64,000 nt of DNA from Marifrigoribacter sp047730175 (GCF_047730175.1 NZ_CP159833.1:744001-808000); one strand, 5' to 3'; counted from the stretch's first letter, positions 50,596 to 59,781 are shown. Numbers and translations are program-made. Notes: generated from the letters alone by a model not told the origin.

Positions 50596-51828
50596 TTAAG
50601 AAACTGCTTTTAATTTCTTAATGGTTGATTTATTTAATTTCTTTTCTGCATACTCTCTAGTAACATGTAAACTTTTATCATCACTATCTGGCATTTCAAA
50701 CATGGCATCAGTTAAGACTGCTTCACATAAAGAACGTAATCCTCTAGCGCCTAGCCTATATATTACTGCCTGCTCAACGATAAAATCTAATGCTTCTTCC
50801 GTAATAACAAAATCTATATCATCCATTTCAAACAACTTTTTATATTGTTTGATAATAGCATTTTTAGGTTCTGTTAAAATTGCTCTTAAGGTTCCATTGT
50901 CTAATGGATTCATATAAGTAAGCACTGGTAAACGCCCAATAATTTCAGGAATCAATCCAAAATCTTTTAAATCCTTCGGAATAATATATTTCAATAAATT
51001 ATCACGCTCTAGTGTTTTTTCCTTTTTAGAAGCACTAAAACCAACTGCCTGTAAATTAAGACGTTTTGAAATTTTACGATCAATACCATCAAAAGCACCT
51101 CCAGCAATAAATAAGATATTCTCCGTATTTACCTCAATAAATTTTTGATCTGGATGTTTTCTTCCTCCTTTTGGCGGAACATTTACAGTAGTTCCTTCTA
51201 ATAGTTTTAATAAAGCTTGTTGCACTCCTTCTCCACTTACATCTCTTGTAATTGAAGGGTTATCACTTTTACGAGCAATTTTATCTATTTCATCAATAAA
51301 AACAATTCCATTTTCAGCTTTCTGAAGATCATAATCAGCAGCTTGTAATAAACGAGTTAAAATGCTTTCCACATCTTCACCTACATACCCAGCTTCTGTT
51401 AATACCGTTGCATCAACAATTGCTAAAGGCACATTTAACATACGTGCTATGGTTTTTGCCAACAATGTTTTTCCTGTACCTGTTTCACCTACTATAATGA
51501 TGTTACTCTTTTGAATTTCAACATCATCATCGGTTACAGGCTGTAACAAACGTTTATAATGGTTGTACACGGAAACAGAAATCACTCTCTTTGAATGGTC
51601 TTGTCCGATAATATATTCATCTAAAAATGCTTTAATCGCCTTTGGTTTTTTTAGCATTAATTCTTTAGACAAATATCCATTTGCAGAATGCACCGCTTCC
51701 TCCGCAACAATACCGTGTGCTTGCTCAATACAACGATCACAAATATGCGCATCTAATCCTGCTATCAACAAGCTAGTATCGATTTTTTTACGACCGCAAA
51801 ATGAACATTCTAATTCTTCTTTTGACAT
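50596..51828 (-). CDS. clpX: ATP-dependent protease ATPase subunit ClpX
   Basis: 410 residues. N-terminal zinc-binding domain with Cys8, Cys11, Cys30, Cys33; AAA+ module with Walker A G-E-T-G-T-G-K-T (114-121), Walker B I-V-F-I-D-E-I-D-K, sensor and pore motifs (G-Y-V-G), the ClpP-binding I-G-R-L (I-I-G-R-L-P-V) loop and a C-terminal small domain. Unfolds substrates for ClpP. In the tig-clpP-clpX order, 76 bp after clpP. Confidence 0.97.
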   Translation of the reverse strand: MSKEELECSFCGRKKIDTSLLIAGLDAHICDRCIEQAHGIVAEEAVHSANGYLSKELMLKKPKAIKAFLDEYIIGQDHSKRVISVSVYNHYKRLLQPVTDDDVEIQKSNIIIVGETGTGKTLLAKTIARMLNVPLAIVDATVLTEAGYVGEDVESILTRLLQAADYDLQKAENGIVFIDEIDKIARKSDNPSITRDVSGEGVQQALLKLLEGTTVNVPPKGGRKHPDQKFIEVNTENILFIAGGAFDGIDRKISKRLNLQAVGFSASKKEKTLERDNLLKYIIPKDLKDFGLIPEIIGRLPVLTYMNPLDNGTLRAILTEPKNAIIKQYKKLFEMDDIDFVITEEALDFIVEQAVIYRLGARGLRSLCEAVLTDAMFEMPDSDDKSLHVTREYAEKKLNKSTIKKLKAVS

Positions 51829-51904
51829 ATATTTTTTCTTATCAATTCACAAAGTACCACTTATCTAGTTGATATTGTGAAAGGTGCAATTATTTAAAAC
51901 TAAA

Positions 51905-52576
51905 TTAACGCGCTAATATTTCATCAATCATTCCGTATTCTAGGGCTTTATCAGATTTCATCCAATAATCTCGATCACTATCAGCATATACTTTGTCGTA
52001 ATCTTGTCCTGAATGTTTCGAAATGATATCATATAATTCTTTTTTCAAAATAAGGATCTCTCTTGCTGTAATTTCTATATCACTCGCTTGTCCTTGTGCT
52101 CCACCCATAGGTTGGTGAATCATTACACGAGAATGAGTTAATCCACTACGTTTCCCTTTTGCTCCAGCACACAACAACACTGCTCCCATAGATGCTGCCA
52201 TCCCTGTACAAATAGTAGCTACATCGGGTTTAATAAACTGCATGGTGTCATAAATACCTAGACCTGCATATACTCCACCTCCTGGTGAATTAATATAAAT
52301 CTGAATATCTTTTGAAGCATCTGTACTTTCTAAAAATAGCAATTGCGCTTGTACAATATTTGCCACGTGATCATTAATACCTGTGCCTAAAAAGATAATA
52401 CGATCCATCATTAAACGAGAAAATACATCGAAAATCGCGATGTTCATCTGACGCTCCTCTATAATATTAGGTGTTAAGTTAGTTGGGTTCATGCTGCTTA
52501 CGATTTTATCATAATACATACTGTTGATTCCCTGGTCCTTTATTGCAAAATTTTTAAATTCTTTTCCGTAGTCCAT
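51905..52576 (-). CDS. clpP: ATP-dependent Clp protease proteolytic subunit
   Basis: 223 residues. Serine protease with nucleophile Ser129 in G-M-A-A-S-M-G, His154 in M-I-H-Q-P-M-G-G and the handle I-N-S-P-G-G-G-V-Y-A-G-L. The N-terminal extension before I-E-E-R-Q is about 37 residues, longer than in E. coli. Pairs with ClpX; lies between tig and clpX on the minus strand. Confidence 0.96.
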   Translation of the reverse strand: MDYGKEFKNFAIKDQGINSMYYDKIVSSMNPTNLTPNIIEERQMNIAIFDVFSRLMMDRIIFLGTGINDHVANIVQAQLLFLESTDASKDIQIYINSPGGGVYAGLGIYDTMQFIKPDVATICTGMAASMGAVLLCAGAKGKRSGLTHSRVMIHQPMGGAQGQASDIEITAREILILKKELYDIISKHSGQDYDKVYADSDRDYWMKSDKALEYGMIDEILAR

Positions 52577-52652
52577 ATATATATTGTTTTAATAAAAAAG
52601 GGTATTAAACAAACTTTATTCAACACCCTAAATATAAAATATTATTACTGAA

Positions 52653-53972
52653 TTAACTATACGCTTCCTTCATGAATTTTTCGTAGGTTATTTCTTTAGT
52701 CTTTAATTTTGTTTTTTCCTTAAAGAAGTCTAATAATTTCTTTCCGTTTAATTGTTCAGACATTCTTTTTACCTCGTCTTCGTTTGCTAAAATACGGGCA
52801 GCTATAGTATCTAATTCTTCATCTGAAGGATTTGATTGTCCATATTGCGCCATTTGAGCTTTGATCATTGTTTTAGAATAATCTTTCAACTCTTCAAACG
52901 TTACTTGTATTTTATGTTCGTTTCTTATTTTACCTTCGATTAATTGATATCTTAATCCTTTTTCGCTACGCTCATATTCGGCTTTAGCTTCTTCTTCCGT
53001 TAATGGTTTTTCACCTGAAACTTGAATCCAACGTTGTAAAAACTCACCTGGTAAATCAAATTTTGTATTGGCAATTAAAGCTTCAATGGCATCATCCATT
53101 AATTTTTGATCGCTTTGTTGCGAAAATTGACGTTCTGCATCTTCTTTGATCTTTCCTTTTAATTCCTCTTCAGATTTAACAACATCTTTCCCAAACAACT
53201 TATCGAATAAGTCTTGGTCTAATGGTGCAGCTTCTCTTTGGTTTACTTCTTTAATTTCTAAAGCAACCTCGATATCTAAACCATGAGCATCATCATGAGA
53301 AATACCAAAATAAGTTTCGTTTGCATGATCATCAGCAAACATTCCTTTTGTTTTTAAGGTAACGATATCTCCTACTTTAGCACCAACTAAAGCTTTGATT
53401 TGTTTTTTTCCTTTTAAAGTTTCTAAAGAAAGTGTAGTTTCTTTATTGATTTCTTTTTCTTCATTGGTAAAAACACCAGTAATTTCATCACCTTCTCCTA
53501 CTTCAGTTTTAGCAATTAGTTTACCATATTGCTTCGTAATCGTTTTTACTTGGTTGTCGATCATTTCATTATCGGCAACAATATTATAATGAGTAATAGC
53601 TTTTTTACCAACTACATCAACTACAAATTCTGGAGCAAGTCCTAAATCGAATTCAAAATTAAAATCAGCAGCATCCCAATCGATTTCAGTCTTTTTTGGA
53701 AGTGGATTCCCTAACACATCTAACTTTTCATCCGTTAAATATTTGTGTAAAGATTCTTGAAGTAATTTATTTACTTCTTCCACCAACACAGATTTTCCGT
53801 ATTGCTTTTTTACCATTCCCATAGGTACATGACCTTTTCTGAATCCAGGAATATTGGCAGTTTTACAATAATTAGTCAGAACTGAATTTACTTTTTCTGA
53901 ATAATCTGCTTCTTTAATTTCTACTGAAAGTACCGCATTTAAGCTATCAATGTCTGTTTTTGTAATGTTCAT
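52653..53972 (-). CDS. tig: Trigger factor
   Basis: 439 residues. Ribosome-binding N-terminal domain with G-F-R-K-G-H-V-P (the docking loop, usual G-F-R-x-G-K-x-P) about residues 39-46, a PPIase-like middle region that is reduced and lacks a clear FKBP active site, and a long helical C-terminal chaperone domain. It binds nascent chains at the ribosome exit. Starts the tig-clpP-clpX set, with a promoter 57 bp upstream. Confidence 0.93.
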   Translation of the reverse strand: MNITKTDIDSLNAVLSVEIKEADYSEKVNSVLTNYCKTANIPGFRKGHVPMGMVKKQYGKSVLVEEVNKLLQESLHKYLTDEKLDVLGNPLPKKTEIDWDAADFNFEFDLGLAPEFVVDVVGKKAITHYNIVADNEMIDNQVKTITKQYGKLIAKTEVGEGDEITGVFTNEEKEINKETTLSLETLKGKKQIKALVGAKVGDIVTLKTKGMFADDHANETYFGISHDDAHGLDIEVALEIKEVNQREAAPLDQDLFDKLFGKDVVKSEEELKGKIKEDAERQFSQQSDQKLMDDAIEALIANTKFDLPGEFLQRWIQVSGEKPLTEEEAKAEYERSEKGLRYQLIEGKIRNEHKIQVTFEELKDYSKTMIKAQMAQYGQSNPSDEELDTIAARILANEDEVKRMSEQLNGKKLLDFFKEKTKLKTKEITYEKFMKEAYS

Positions 53973-54028
53973 TATCTAAATAATAGTTACTATGAATATT
54001 TGACTTTCTTTCGTCTAGAAAGCGGGTG

Positions 54029-54059
54029 CAAAATTACGTTTTTTTAACCAATTGACAAA
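54029..54059 (-). promoter_or_regulatory. Promoter of tig-clpP-clpX
   Basis: Read on the minus strand: TTTG at 54056-54059, a 19-bp spacer, then TAATTTTG at 54029-54036. This matches the Bacteroidota TTTG/TAnnTTTG consensus at the ideal spacing. Confidence 0.7.
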
Positions 54060-54091
54060 TAGAATGGTTTGTAAATCAATACAATCCTATT

Positions 54092-54439
54092 CTATTTTTT
54101 TTCTTCTTTTATAAGTGAACGCAAAATCGATTGTAAAAAGGATAAGAGCAAACTAAACAATAATGCCCAGCCTAAACCGTCTACGTTAAAGCCACTTAAA
54201 AAATAATCGGCTAATAATATAATAGTTGCATTAATTATTAAGAGGAATAATCCAAAAGTAATAATAGTTACGGGCAGGGTGAGTATAACCAAAATAGGTT
54301 TTACTATAACTTTTAAAAAGCCAATCACCAATGCCACTAAAATGGCATAGCTATAGCTTACCACCTCAACTCCAGGTAATACTTTTGCTAGGAGAATAAC
54401 AGCAACCGCTGTTAATAATAATTTTATGATAAATTTCAT
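54092..54439 (-). CDS. Phage-holin-like (DUF360/PF04020) four-helix membrane protein
   Basis: 115 residues, almost entirely hydrophobic with four helices (about 3-20, 28-47, 50-73, 88-108) and the family pattern L-A-K-V-L-P-G-V-E-V, V-K-P-I-L-V-I-L-T-L-P and F-L-L-I-I-N-A. These small proteins are chromosomal and not tied to phages despite the holin-like name. Function unknown. Confidence 0.85.
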   Translation of the reverse strand: MKFIIKLLLTAVAVILLAKVLPGVEVVSYSYAILVALVIGFLKVIVKPILVILTLPVTIITFGLFLLIINATIILLADYFLSGFNVDGLGWALLFSLLLSFLQSILRSLIKEEKK

Positions 54440-54556
54440 TTATAATGTATTAAGTATACTAAGGTAATGTCAAAAAGAATACCAAACCTTTAATACTGAC
54501 AGAATTACAAAAGAGGCAAAATTCAATTCTTTAAAAACAGAATTTTCCAACAATTA

Positions 54557-54590
54557 AAGCCTCGTTTTTAGTTGGAAGAGGCTTTTTTTT
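54557..54590 (+). terminator. Plus-strand intrinsic terminator with no plus-strand gene before it
   Basis: AAGCCTC (54557-54563) pairs with GAGGCTT (54578-54584) followed by a run of eight Ts on the plus strand. The nearest upstream plus-strand gene ends at 50442, so it may terminate a small RNA, a lost gene, or act on the minus strand only weakly. Confidence 0.6.
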
Positions 54591-54612
54591 GATAAAGAAA
54601 CTATAATCCTTA

Positions 54613-55023
54613 TTAAAACATCTGTTGAACCCATTCAGTAATAACATGATCTTTATTTAAATAAAGAAGTGTTATTCCCACTATATCAAAAAATCCATGT
54701 ACCAAAACAAGTAAAAGCAAATTATTCCTATTTTTATTAAATATCATTGAAATAAAGAAAGACCATAAAAAGCCACCTACGATTCCAACAGTTCCCTGAT
54801 ACCCTTGAGATACCCCAAAATAGATTGAAGTAAGAAATGCAGACAACCATCAAGCTTTATTAGAGTTACCTAACAATTCCGCTAATGCTTTCATATAGTA
54901 ACCACTAAATAGAAATTCTTCCCCAAATGCGGCAAATACTCACATTATAATCATTAAAACGATATAGCCAATTAAATTTCTGGAGAAGCTTATAATTACA
55001 AAAAATACCAACCTCAACAAATA
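54613..55023 (-). pseudogene. CPBP-family intramembrane protease, truncated and with two in-frame TGAs
   Basis: Minus strand. Intact frame from 54846 to 54613 plus an upstream continuation through TGA at 54850-54852 and TGA at 54940-54942, up to a TAA at 55024. It encodes V-F-A-A-F-G-E-E-F-L-F-S-G-Y (the E-E-x3-R motif with Arg replaced by Ser) and F-G-V-S-Q-G-Y-Q-G, where the catalytic His is Gln. The N-terminal half of the usual protein is missing. Both stops are next to or at probable Trp codons. It was a CAAX-type membrane protease. Confidence 0.75.
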
Positions 55024-55124
55024 TTAAAACATTCAAAAATTAAGTAATTATACCTATTTGTAGGTTGCTCCTATAATTTTAAATTGTAAACGCGATTAAA
55101 CAATAACCCATAATACATAAAGCT

Positions 55125-56453
55125 ATGAGTAATGCCTTTACTATTTCAGGTTCAATATACACGGTAACAGGAACTGTAAAAAACAAAGACAACAACGAAG
55201 GGATTGAAGACCTACACGTTTTAGTATATGATAAAGACTTACTGAGTGATGATTTTTTGGGTATTGGAGTGACAGATGCTTCAGGGACCTTTAGCCTTAG
55301 TTTTGATGCTTCAAAATTTAAAAACATATTTGACAATTCACCGGAGTTGTACTTTATTGTTAAGGATGCAGGACTGGAATTGCTAAATACCAAAGACCAA
55401 TATATTAAAAATGCAAATGAAGATACGCCACCTATCAACCTTATGGTAGATATTGTAAACGATAAATTAAGAGCACTTATTAATCCTAAACCTGTAGAAG
55501 GTTGGGTTGGCGGATTTGAGCAATCAAATCCAGCTTTTGGATATAATCCGACGCCAGATCTTAGTTCTTTAGATATGCTTAAAAATATGGCTAACATCGA
55601 TAAGCTGGAACGTCAACAAAAAGTAGTTTGGCCAGAGTTTAGTTGGGAAACCGAACCGGGAAAAGACGATCCAAAGCGTTGTTATCAGATGTTTGCACCT
55701 GACATTTCAAGACTTGGTTATACCAAGGAAGGTAGAGTTTATTCTATTATTTGCCCACAACAGGGAGCTGCTTCTCCTAACTTCGGAAGCATGAATGTAG
55801 AAGTTACCGTAACAGGTAACAGAGGTTGGGCTGATGAAACCACAAAAGAATTGGCAGCAGACATGTCTGTTGTTGGTAAAATATGGTTTAGTAAGAGTGC
55901 TCAGAAAAAAGAGACTGTAAAAGTATTTGCCAACCATTTTGAAAAGAAAGGTTTACCATTTCCATCGAGCAAGGCAAAAGCGATTGTGATAAATACCTAT
56001 AACCCCGCAAATCCTAGTGAAAAAGTTTTTCCATTGACGAGAGGATCGAGTACCGACTTTCCTATTCCAGATTTTGCCAAGCATGAAGGGTTATCTTGGT
56101 CCTTAGGGCATTTAGTTGTAAAGATTGGCGCCATCGAACCTTCAGGTTTTGAGATCGTAGATAAATTTAATCAATTGATGTTGGATGTCTTTAACATCGC
56201 ATCTGGAAATATGCTAAAAGACGGCAATACATTGACTTGGAATGTTTGGTTTACAGCACCCGAGTTAGTAGATCAAGTTGAGTGGCTAAATCATGCAAAA
56301 AAATGGCGTGAATCTATTGATGCAGATCATGGAAGTCCTGAAGGTCCAGGAACAGATGCAAGGCATTTTGACGGAATTCCTTTTAAACCATTAAAAGAAT
56401 TATTAATAAACGAGTTGCCTAAGATTATAGCTTTTACGAAAGAACATTTATAG
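55125..56453 (+). CDS. Unrecognised 442-residue protein with N-terminal transthyretin-like domain
   Basis: ATG at 55125. Residues about 12-115 read as a transthyretin/carboxypeptidase-regulatory-like beta-sandwich (T-V-T-G-T-V-K-N-K-D ... D-L-H-V-L-V-Y-D-K-D ... V-T-D-A-S-G-T-F-S-L-S-F). The remaining 320 residues are rich in Trp, Pro and Asp (W-P-E-F-S-W-E-T-E-P-G-K-D-D-P-K-R-C-Y, G-S-P-E-G-P-G-T-D-A-R-H-F-D-G) and match no family I know. No signal peptide or membrane helix. By eye it uses more G/C than its neighbours. It sits next to a pseudogene between two housekeeping blocks, which suggests acquisition. Confidence 0.75.
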   Translation: MSNAFTISGSIYTVTGTVKNKDNNEGIEDLHVLVYDKDLLSDDFLGIGVTDASGTFSLSFDASKFKNIFDNSPELYFIVKDAGLELLNTKDQYIKNANEDTPPINLMVDIVNDKLRALINPKPVEGWVGGFEQSNPAFGYNPTPDLSSLDMLKNMANIDKLERQQKVVWPEFSWETEPGKDDPKRCYQMFAPDISRLGYTKEGRVYSIICPQQGAASPNFGSMNVEVTVTGNRGWADETTKELAADMSVVGKIWFSKSAQKKETVKVFANHFEKKGLPFPSSKAKAIVINTYNPANPSEKVFPLTRGSSTDFPIPDFAKHEGLSWSLGHLVVKIGAIEPSGFEIVDKFNQLMLDVFNIASGNMLKDGNTLTWNVWFTAPELVDQVEWLNHAKKWRESIDADHGSPEGPGTDARHFDGIPFKPLKELLINELPKIIAFTKEHL

Positions 56454-56487
56454 ACAGTATTCAAGTAATTTGTGTGAGAAGTATAAC

Positions 56488-57255
56488 TTAACGTACTAAA
56501 AAACCCATTACCATTTTATAAAAAACGGTAGGATTTTCAGCATGTAGCCAATGCCCTGCATCTGGTACGGTACTGATTTCAGCTTTGGGAAATTGTTTTT
56601 TAATCATCAAGGCATCGTTGTCTTCTATATAATCAGAGTTGCCCCCACGTATAAACTCAACATCACCTCCAAAATAAGCTTCAGGATCTAGTGCTTTACC
56701 TACTTCCTCGACATTGTCGATTAGTACTTTTAAATTGATACGCATTCCTAGTTGCCCTCGTTCAACCCAATACAAGTTTTTCAGTAAAAAAAGGCGTGTA
56801 CCTAGATTAGAAATATAAGGTTGTATAGCTTCATCTGCTTGTTTACGAGAAGTGATTTCATTAAAATTTAATAATGACAAGGCTTTTAAAATATCTTGAT
56901 GATGCTGTGGATAGTATTTTGGACCAATATCAGCAATGATTAATTTAGCTACTACATCTGAATATTTCGCAGCAAAGTTCATGGCTGCTTTCCCTCCCAT
57001 GGAATGACCTAACAATACAAAATTTTCTAATTGATGATGCACACAGTATTGATGCAAATCCTCCACCATGAAATCATAACTAAAATCATCGCTTCTAAAA
57101 CTATGCCCGTGATTTCGTTGATCTACCAAATGAACTTGATAGCCTTCAGCAGCAAATTTTTTTCCGAGGGATTTCCAGTTATCGCTCATGCCTAAAAACC
57201 CATGAAGAATTATAAATGGTGTACCCTCTCCTAATATTTGTGAATGTAACAGCAC
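56488..57255 (-). CDS. Alpha/beta hydrolase (YbfF-like esterase)
   Basis: 255 residues. H-G-F-L-G-M-S-D-N-W near residue 18, D-Q-R-N-H-G-H-S, nucleophile elbow G-H-S-M-G-G (Ser near 96) and base G-H-W-L-H near residue 235; the acid is probably the Asp in the V-E-F-I-R-G-G-N-S-D segment. The D-N-W, R-N-H-G-x-S pattern is that of YbfF/ABHD11-type esterases. It overlaps pdxJ by one base and is translationally coupled to it. Confidence 0.9.
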   Translation of the reverse strand: MLLHSQILGEGTPFIILHGFLGMSDNWKSLGKKFAAEGYQVHLVDQRNHGHSFRSDDFSYDFMVEDLHQYCVHHQLENFVLLGHSMGGKAAMNFAAKYSDVVAKLIIADIGPKYYPQHHQDILKALSLLNFNEITSRKQADEAIQPYISNLGTRLFLLKNLYWVERGQLGMRINLKVLIDNVEEVGKALDPEAYFGGDVEFIRGGNSDYIEDNDALMIKKQFPKAEISTVPDAGHWLHAENPTVFYKMVMGFLVR

Positions 57256-57968
57256 TATTTTAATCTTTCAATGTATTGTTTAATTACAGGCTCTAGTCCT
57301 TTATACAAGGCTTCACAAATAAGTGCATGCCCAATCGATACTTCTAATAAATGAGGAATATTTTGTTTGAAAAACTGAATATTTTCTAAAGATAAATCAT
57401 GTCCTGCATTAATTCCCAATCCTAATTCATTAGCAAGTAAAGCACATTCTGTATAAGGTTGAATCGCTTTTTTATTTCCTAAATCATATTGAGCTGCAAA
57501 GGCTTCAGTATACAATTCGATGCGATCGGCACCTATGTTGGCAGCACCTTCAATTAATCTTTTATCTGGATCGATAAATATAGAAGTACGAATATTATTT
57601 CGTTTACATTCGGCAATAATTTCAGATAAAAAATCTTTATTAATAATGGTATCCCAGCCTGCATTTGAGGTTAAAACATCGACTGAATCCGGCACTAATG
57701 TAACCTGTGTCGGTTTAATCTCTAACACCATTTTCATAAAGGAATCGATAGGATTTCCTTCAATATTATATTCGGTGTGTACTAAAGGGTGAATATCATA
57801 AGCATCTTGATAGGTAATATGTCTTTCGTCTGGTCGAGGATGAACAGTGACACCTTGCGCCCCAAATTTTTGAACGTTTATAGCAGCATCGACCACATTA
57901 GGCATATTTCCGCCTCTTGCGTTCCGTAAAGTTGCTATTTTATTAATATTTACACTTAACTTTGTCAT
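57255..57968 (-). CDS. pdxJ: Pyridoxine 5'-phosphate synthase
   Basis: 237 residues. Condenses 1-deoxyxylulose 5-phosphate with amino-acetone phosphate in vitamin B6 synthesis. Conserved N-I-N-K-I-A-T-L-R-N-A-R-G at the N-terminus, G-A-Q-G-V-T-V-H-P-R-P-D-E-R-H-I, T-L-V-P-D, G-A-D-R-I-E-L-Y-T-E, and L-x-I-N-A-G-H-D-L-S-L-E-N. First gene of the pdxJ-esterase pair, divergent from the CBS gene. Confidence 0.96.
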   Translation of the reverse strand: MTKLSVNINKIATLRNARGGNMPNVVDAAINVQKFGAQGVTVHPRPDERHITYQDAYDIHPLVHTEYNIEGNPIDSFMKMVLEIKPTQVTLVPDSVDVLTSNAGWDTIINKDFLSEIIAECKRNNIRTSIFIDPDKRLIEGAANIGADRIELYTEAFAAQYDLGNKKAIQPYTECALLANELGLGINAGHDLSLENIQFFKQNIPHLLEVSIGHALICEALYKGLEPVIKQYIERLK

Positions 57969-58053
57969 GTTAAAAGAATAATAGTCAACAAAAATACAAT
58001 TAGAAGCCGTGCTTTACGTCTTTATTTTAAGTATTTTGCAAAAAATAGTTAGA

Positions 58054-58710
58054 TTGAATACTCAGCAATACATCATAAACGACATCATTCCTTTTGAAAT
58101 TTCCTCCTCGATTAGAGAAGTTCAAAACGTATTTAATCAGCTTACGTATTCTCACATTCCTGTGTTGAGGGATGGTGAATATCAAGGCTGTATTTATGAA
58201 AATGACGCCCATTGTTTTGATGGCACCAAAACCCTAAATGATTATCTGTATTCATTAGAAGTCTTTTTTGTTCGAGAAACTATAAATTGGTTAGATATTA
58301 TAGAAGCCTTTGCATTACATAACAGTAGTATTATGCCCGTTTTAGGGGCTGACAACAAATATCTTGGCTATTATGAATTAGGAGATATCATGTCTATTTT
58401 TAGTGAAACCCCATTTTTAAATGAAGCTGGTGGTATTATAGTTGTTGAAAAAGGGTTGAAAGATTATTCATTTAGTGAAATTTGTCAGATTGTAGAATCG
58501 AATGATGCAAAAATACTAGGAGTTTTTATATCTAAAATGGACAATGAAAAGGTTCAAGCTACTATAAAAATTGGTCATACAGGTATGAATGCGATTGTGC
58601 AAACCTTTAGACGTTATAGTTACAACGTTACTTCTAGTCATGATGAAGATAAATTTATAGAAGATTTAAAAAATCGTTCCGATTATTTAGATAGATATCT
58701 TAATATATAA
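58054..58710 (+). CDS. CBS-domain protein
   Basis: 218 residues from the TTG at 58054 (M-N-T-Q-Q-Y-I-I-N-D-I-I-P), preferred to an in-frame GTG at 58009 because it matches the family's start as I remember it. Two CBS modules (about 8-65 with S-H-I-P-V, and 75-130 with S-I-M-P-V) form an adenosyl-ligand pair; the C-terminal 85 residues are an ACT-like or ligand domain. Regulatory role unknown. In flavobacteria it precedes nadK, as here. Confidence 0.85.
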   Translation: MNTQQYIINDIIPFEISSSIREVQNVFNQLTYSHIPVLRDGEYQGCIYENDAHCFDGTKTLNDYLYSLEVFFVRETINWLDIIEAFALHNSSIMPVLGADNKYLGYYELGDIMSIFSETPFLNEAGGIIVVEKGLKDYSFSEICQIVESNDAKILGVFISKMDNEKVQATIKIGHTGMNAIVQTFRRYSYNVTSSHDEDKFIEDLKNRSDYLDRYLNI

Positions 58711-58767
58711 GAAAATGAAACGAGCATGCTAAAAAAGTTCATCACTAAACGGAATCATTAAAAGCGA

Positions 58768-58788
58768 ACCTGCCTTTGGCAGACAGGT
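58768..58788. repeat. REP-like palindromic element
   Basis: ACCTGCC-TTT-GGCAGACAGGT, two overlapping inverted arms, markedly more GC-rich than the surroundings. Similar CCTGYC...GGCAGG palindromes occur dispersed in flavobacterial genomes; only one copy is seen here, between the CBS gene and nadK. Confidence 0.45.
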
Positions 58789-58821
58789 AGCATGTGACCT
58801 TTAAAAAAATAATATAGTCTC

Positions 58822-59706
58822 ATGAAAGTAGGTATTTACGGTCAGTTCTATCATGAAAACTCTGAAACATATATTCAGCAGGTTTTAGAAACCCTTCAGA
58901 AAAGAAAGGCAGAAATCTGTATTGAGAAAAAGTTTTTCGATCAGATTAACAAGAACAAAGAAATTTCGAATAACCTAAAAGGAATTACTACTTTTTCTAG
59001 CATCGATAGTTCTTATGATTTTTTCTTCAGTATTGGAGGAGACGGTACTATTTTAAAATCGATTACTTATGTGGGCGATTTAGGAATTCCTATCGTGGGA
59101 ATCAATACCGGTAGGTTGGGTTTTTTGGCAAACATTCAGAAAGAAAAAATCAAAGAATGCATCAATCAAATTTTTGATAAAGACTTTACTATTTCTGAAA
59201 GAAGTTTATTGTCATTAGAAACTGATTCCGAAGAAACAGAAATAGGAAGTTTAAATTTTGCTTTAAATGAAGTCGCTGTCAATAGAAAAAATACGACTTC
59301 GATGATCAAAGTTGAAACTCATATAAACGACGAACATCTAACTTCATATTGGTCTGATGGGTTAATCGTTGCAACACCTACAGGGTCCACAGGATATTCA
59401 TTAAGTTGTGGAGGCCCAATTATCGATCCAAGCACCAGCAGTATTATTTTAACACCTATTGCTCCACACAATCTAAATGCAAGACCTTTTGTTATTCCAG
59501 ATTCTAGTACGGTAACTTTAAAAGTATCTGGTAGAGAAAATACATTTTTAGTTTCGCTTGATTCAAGAATTATTACGCTAAATAATAACACTACAATTAC
59601 CATTAAGAAATCTCCATTTACTATTAAAATGGTACAACTTCCCAACGACAGTTTTATAAAGACCTTACGAGGCAAATTATTGTGGGGAGAAGACAAAAGG
59701 AATTAA
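58822..59706 (+). CDS. nadK: NAD kinase
   Basis: 294 residues. Makes NADP from NAD and ATP. G-G-D-G-T-I-L (Asp74 catalytic), G-I-N-T-G-R-L-G-F-L-A, N-E-V-A-V, and the glycine-rich Y-x-x-D-G-L-I-V-A-T-P-T-G-S-T-G-Y-S region are intact. Follows the CBS gene; precedes DUF6089, uppS and bamA. Confidence 0.96.
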   Translation: MKVGIYGQFYHENSETYIQQVLETLQKRKAEICIEKKFFDQINKNKEISNNLKGITTFSSIDSSYDFFFSIGGDGTILKSITYVGDLGIPIVGINTGRLGFLANIQKEKIKECINQIFDKDFTISERSLLSLETDSEETEIGSLNFALNEVAVNRKNTTSMIKVETHINDEHLTSYWSDGLIVATPTGSTGYSLSCGGPIIDPSTSSIILTPIAPHNLNARPFVIPDSSTVTLKVSGRENTFLVSLDSRIITLNNNTTITIKKSPFTIKMVQLPNDSFIKTLRGKLLWGEDKRN

Positions 59707-59781
59707 ACAATAAAATGAAATAAAACTTGTTAATCAACTGAGACTATATCACTATGAATTAATTAGTAGTGATTTAATTAT

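Noticed and set aside
54092..54439. Holin-like protein as a sign of prophage
   Set aside because: Family PF04020 members are ordinary chromosomal membrane proteins and no other phage gene is nearby.
55079..55597. 172-codon minus-strand frame opposite the start of the 442-residue protein gene
   Set aside because: Composition is Ser/Leu-rich antisense of the plus-strand gene; no signal or known motif; the plus-strand frame is longer and has domain-like features.
55857..55870. GCAGACATGTCTGT resembles the TetR palindrome (one arm base different)
   Set aside because: It lies deep inside an unrelated gene 16 kb after the cassette, and both the first base and the central two bases differ from the cassette operators; chance is the simplest explanation.
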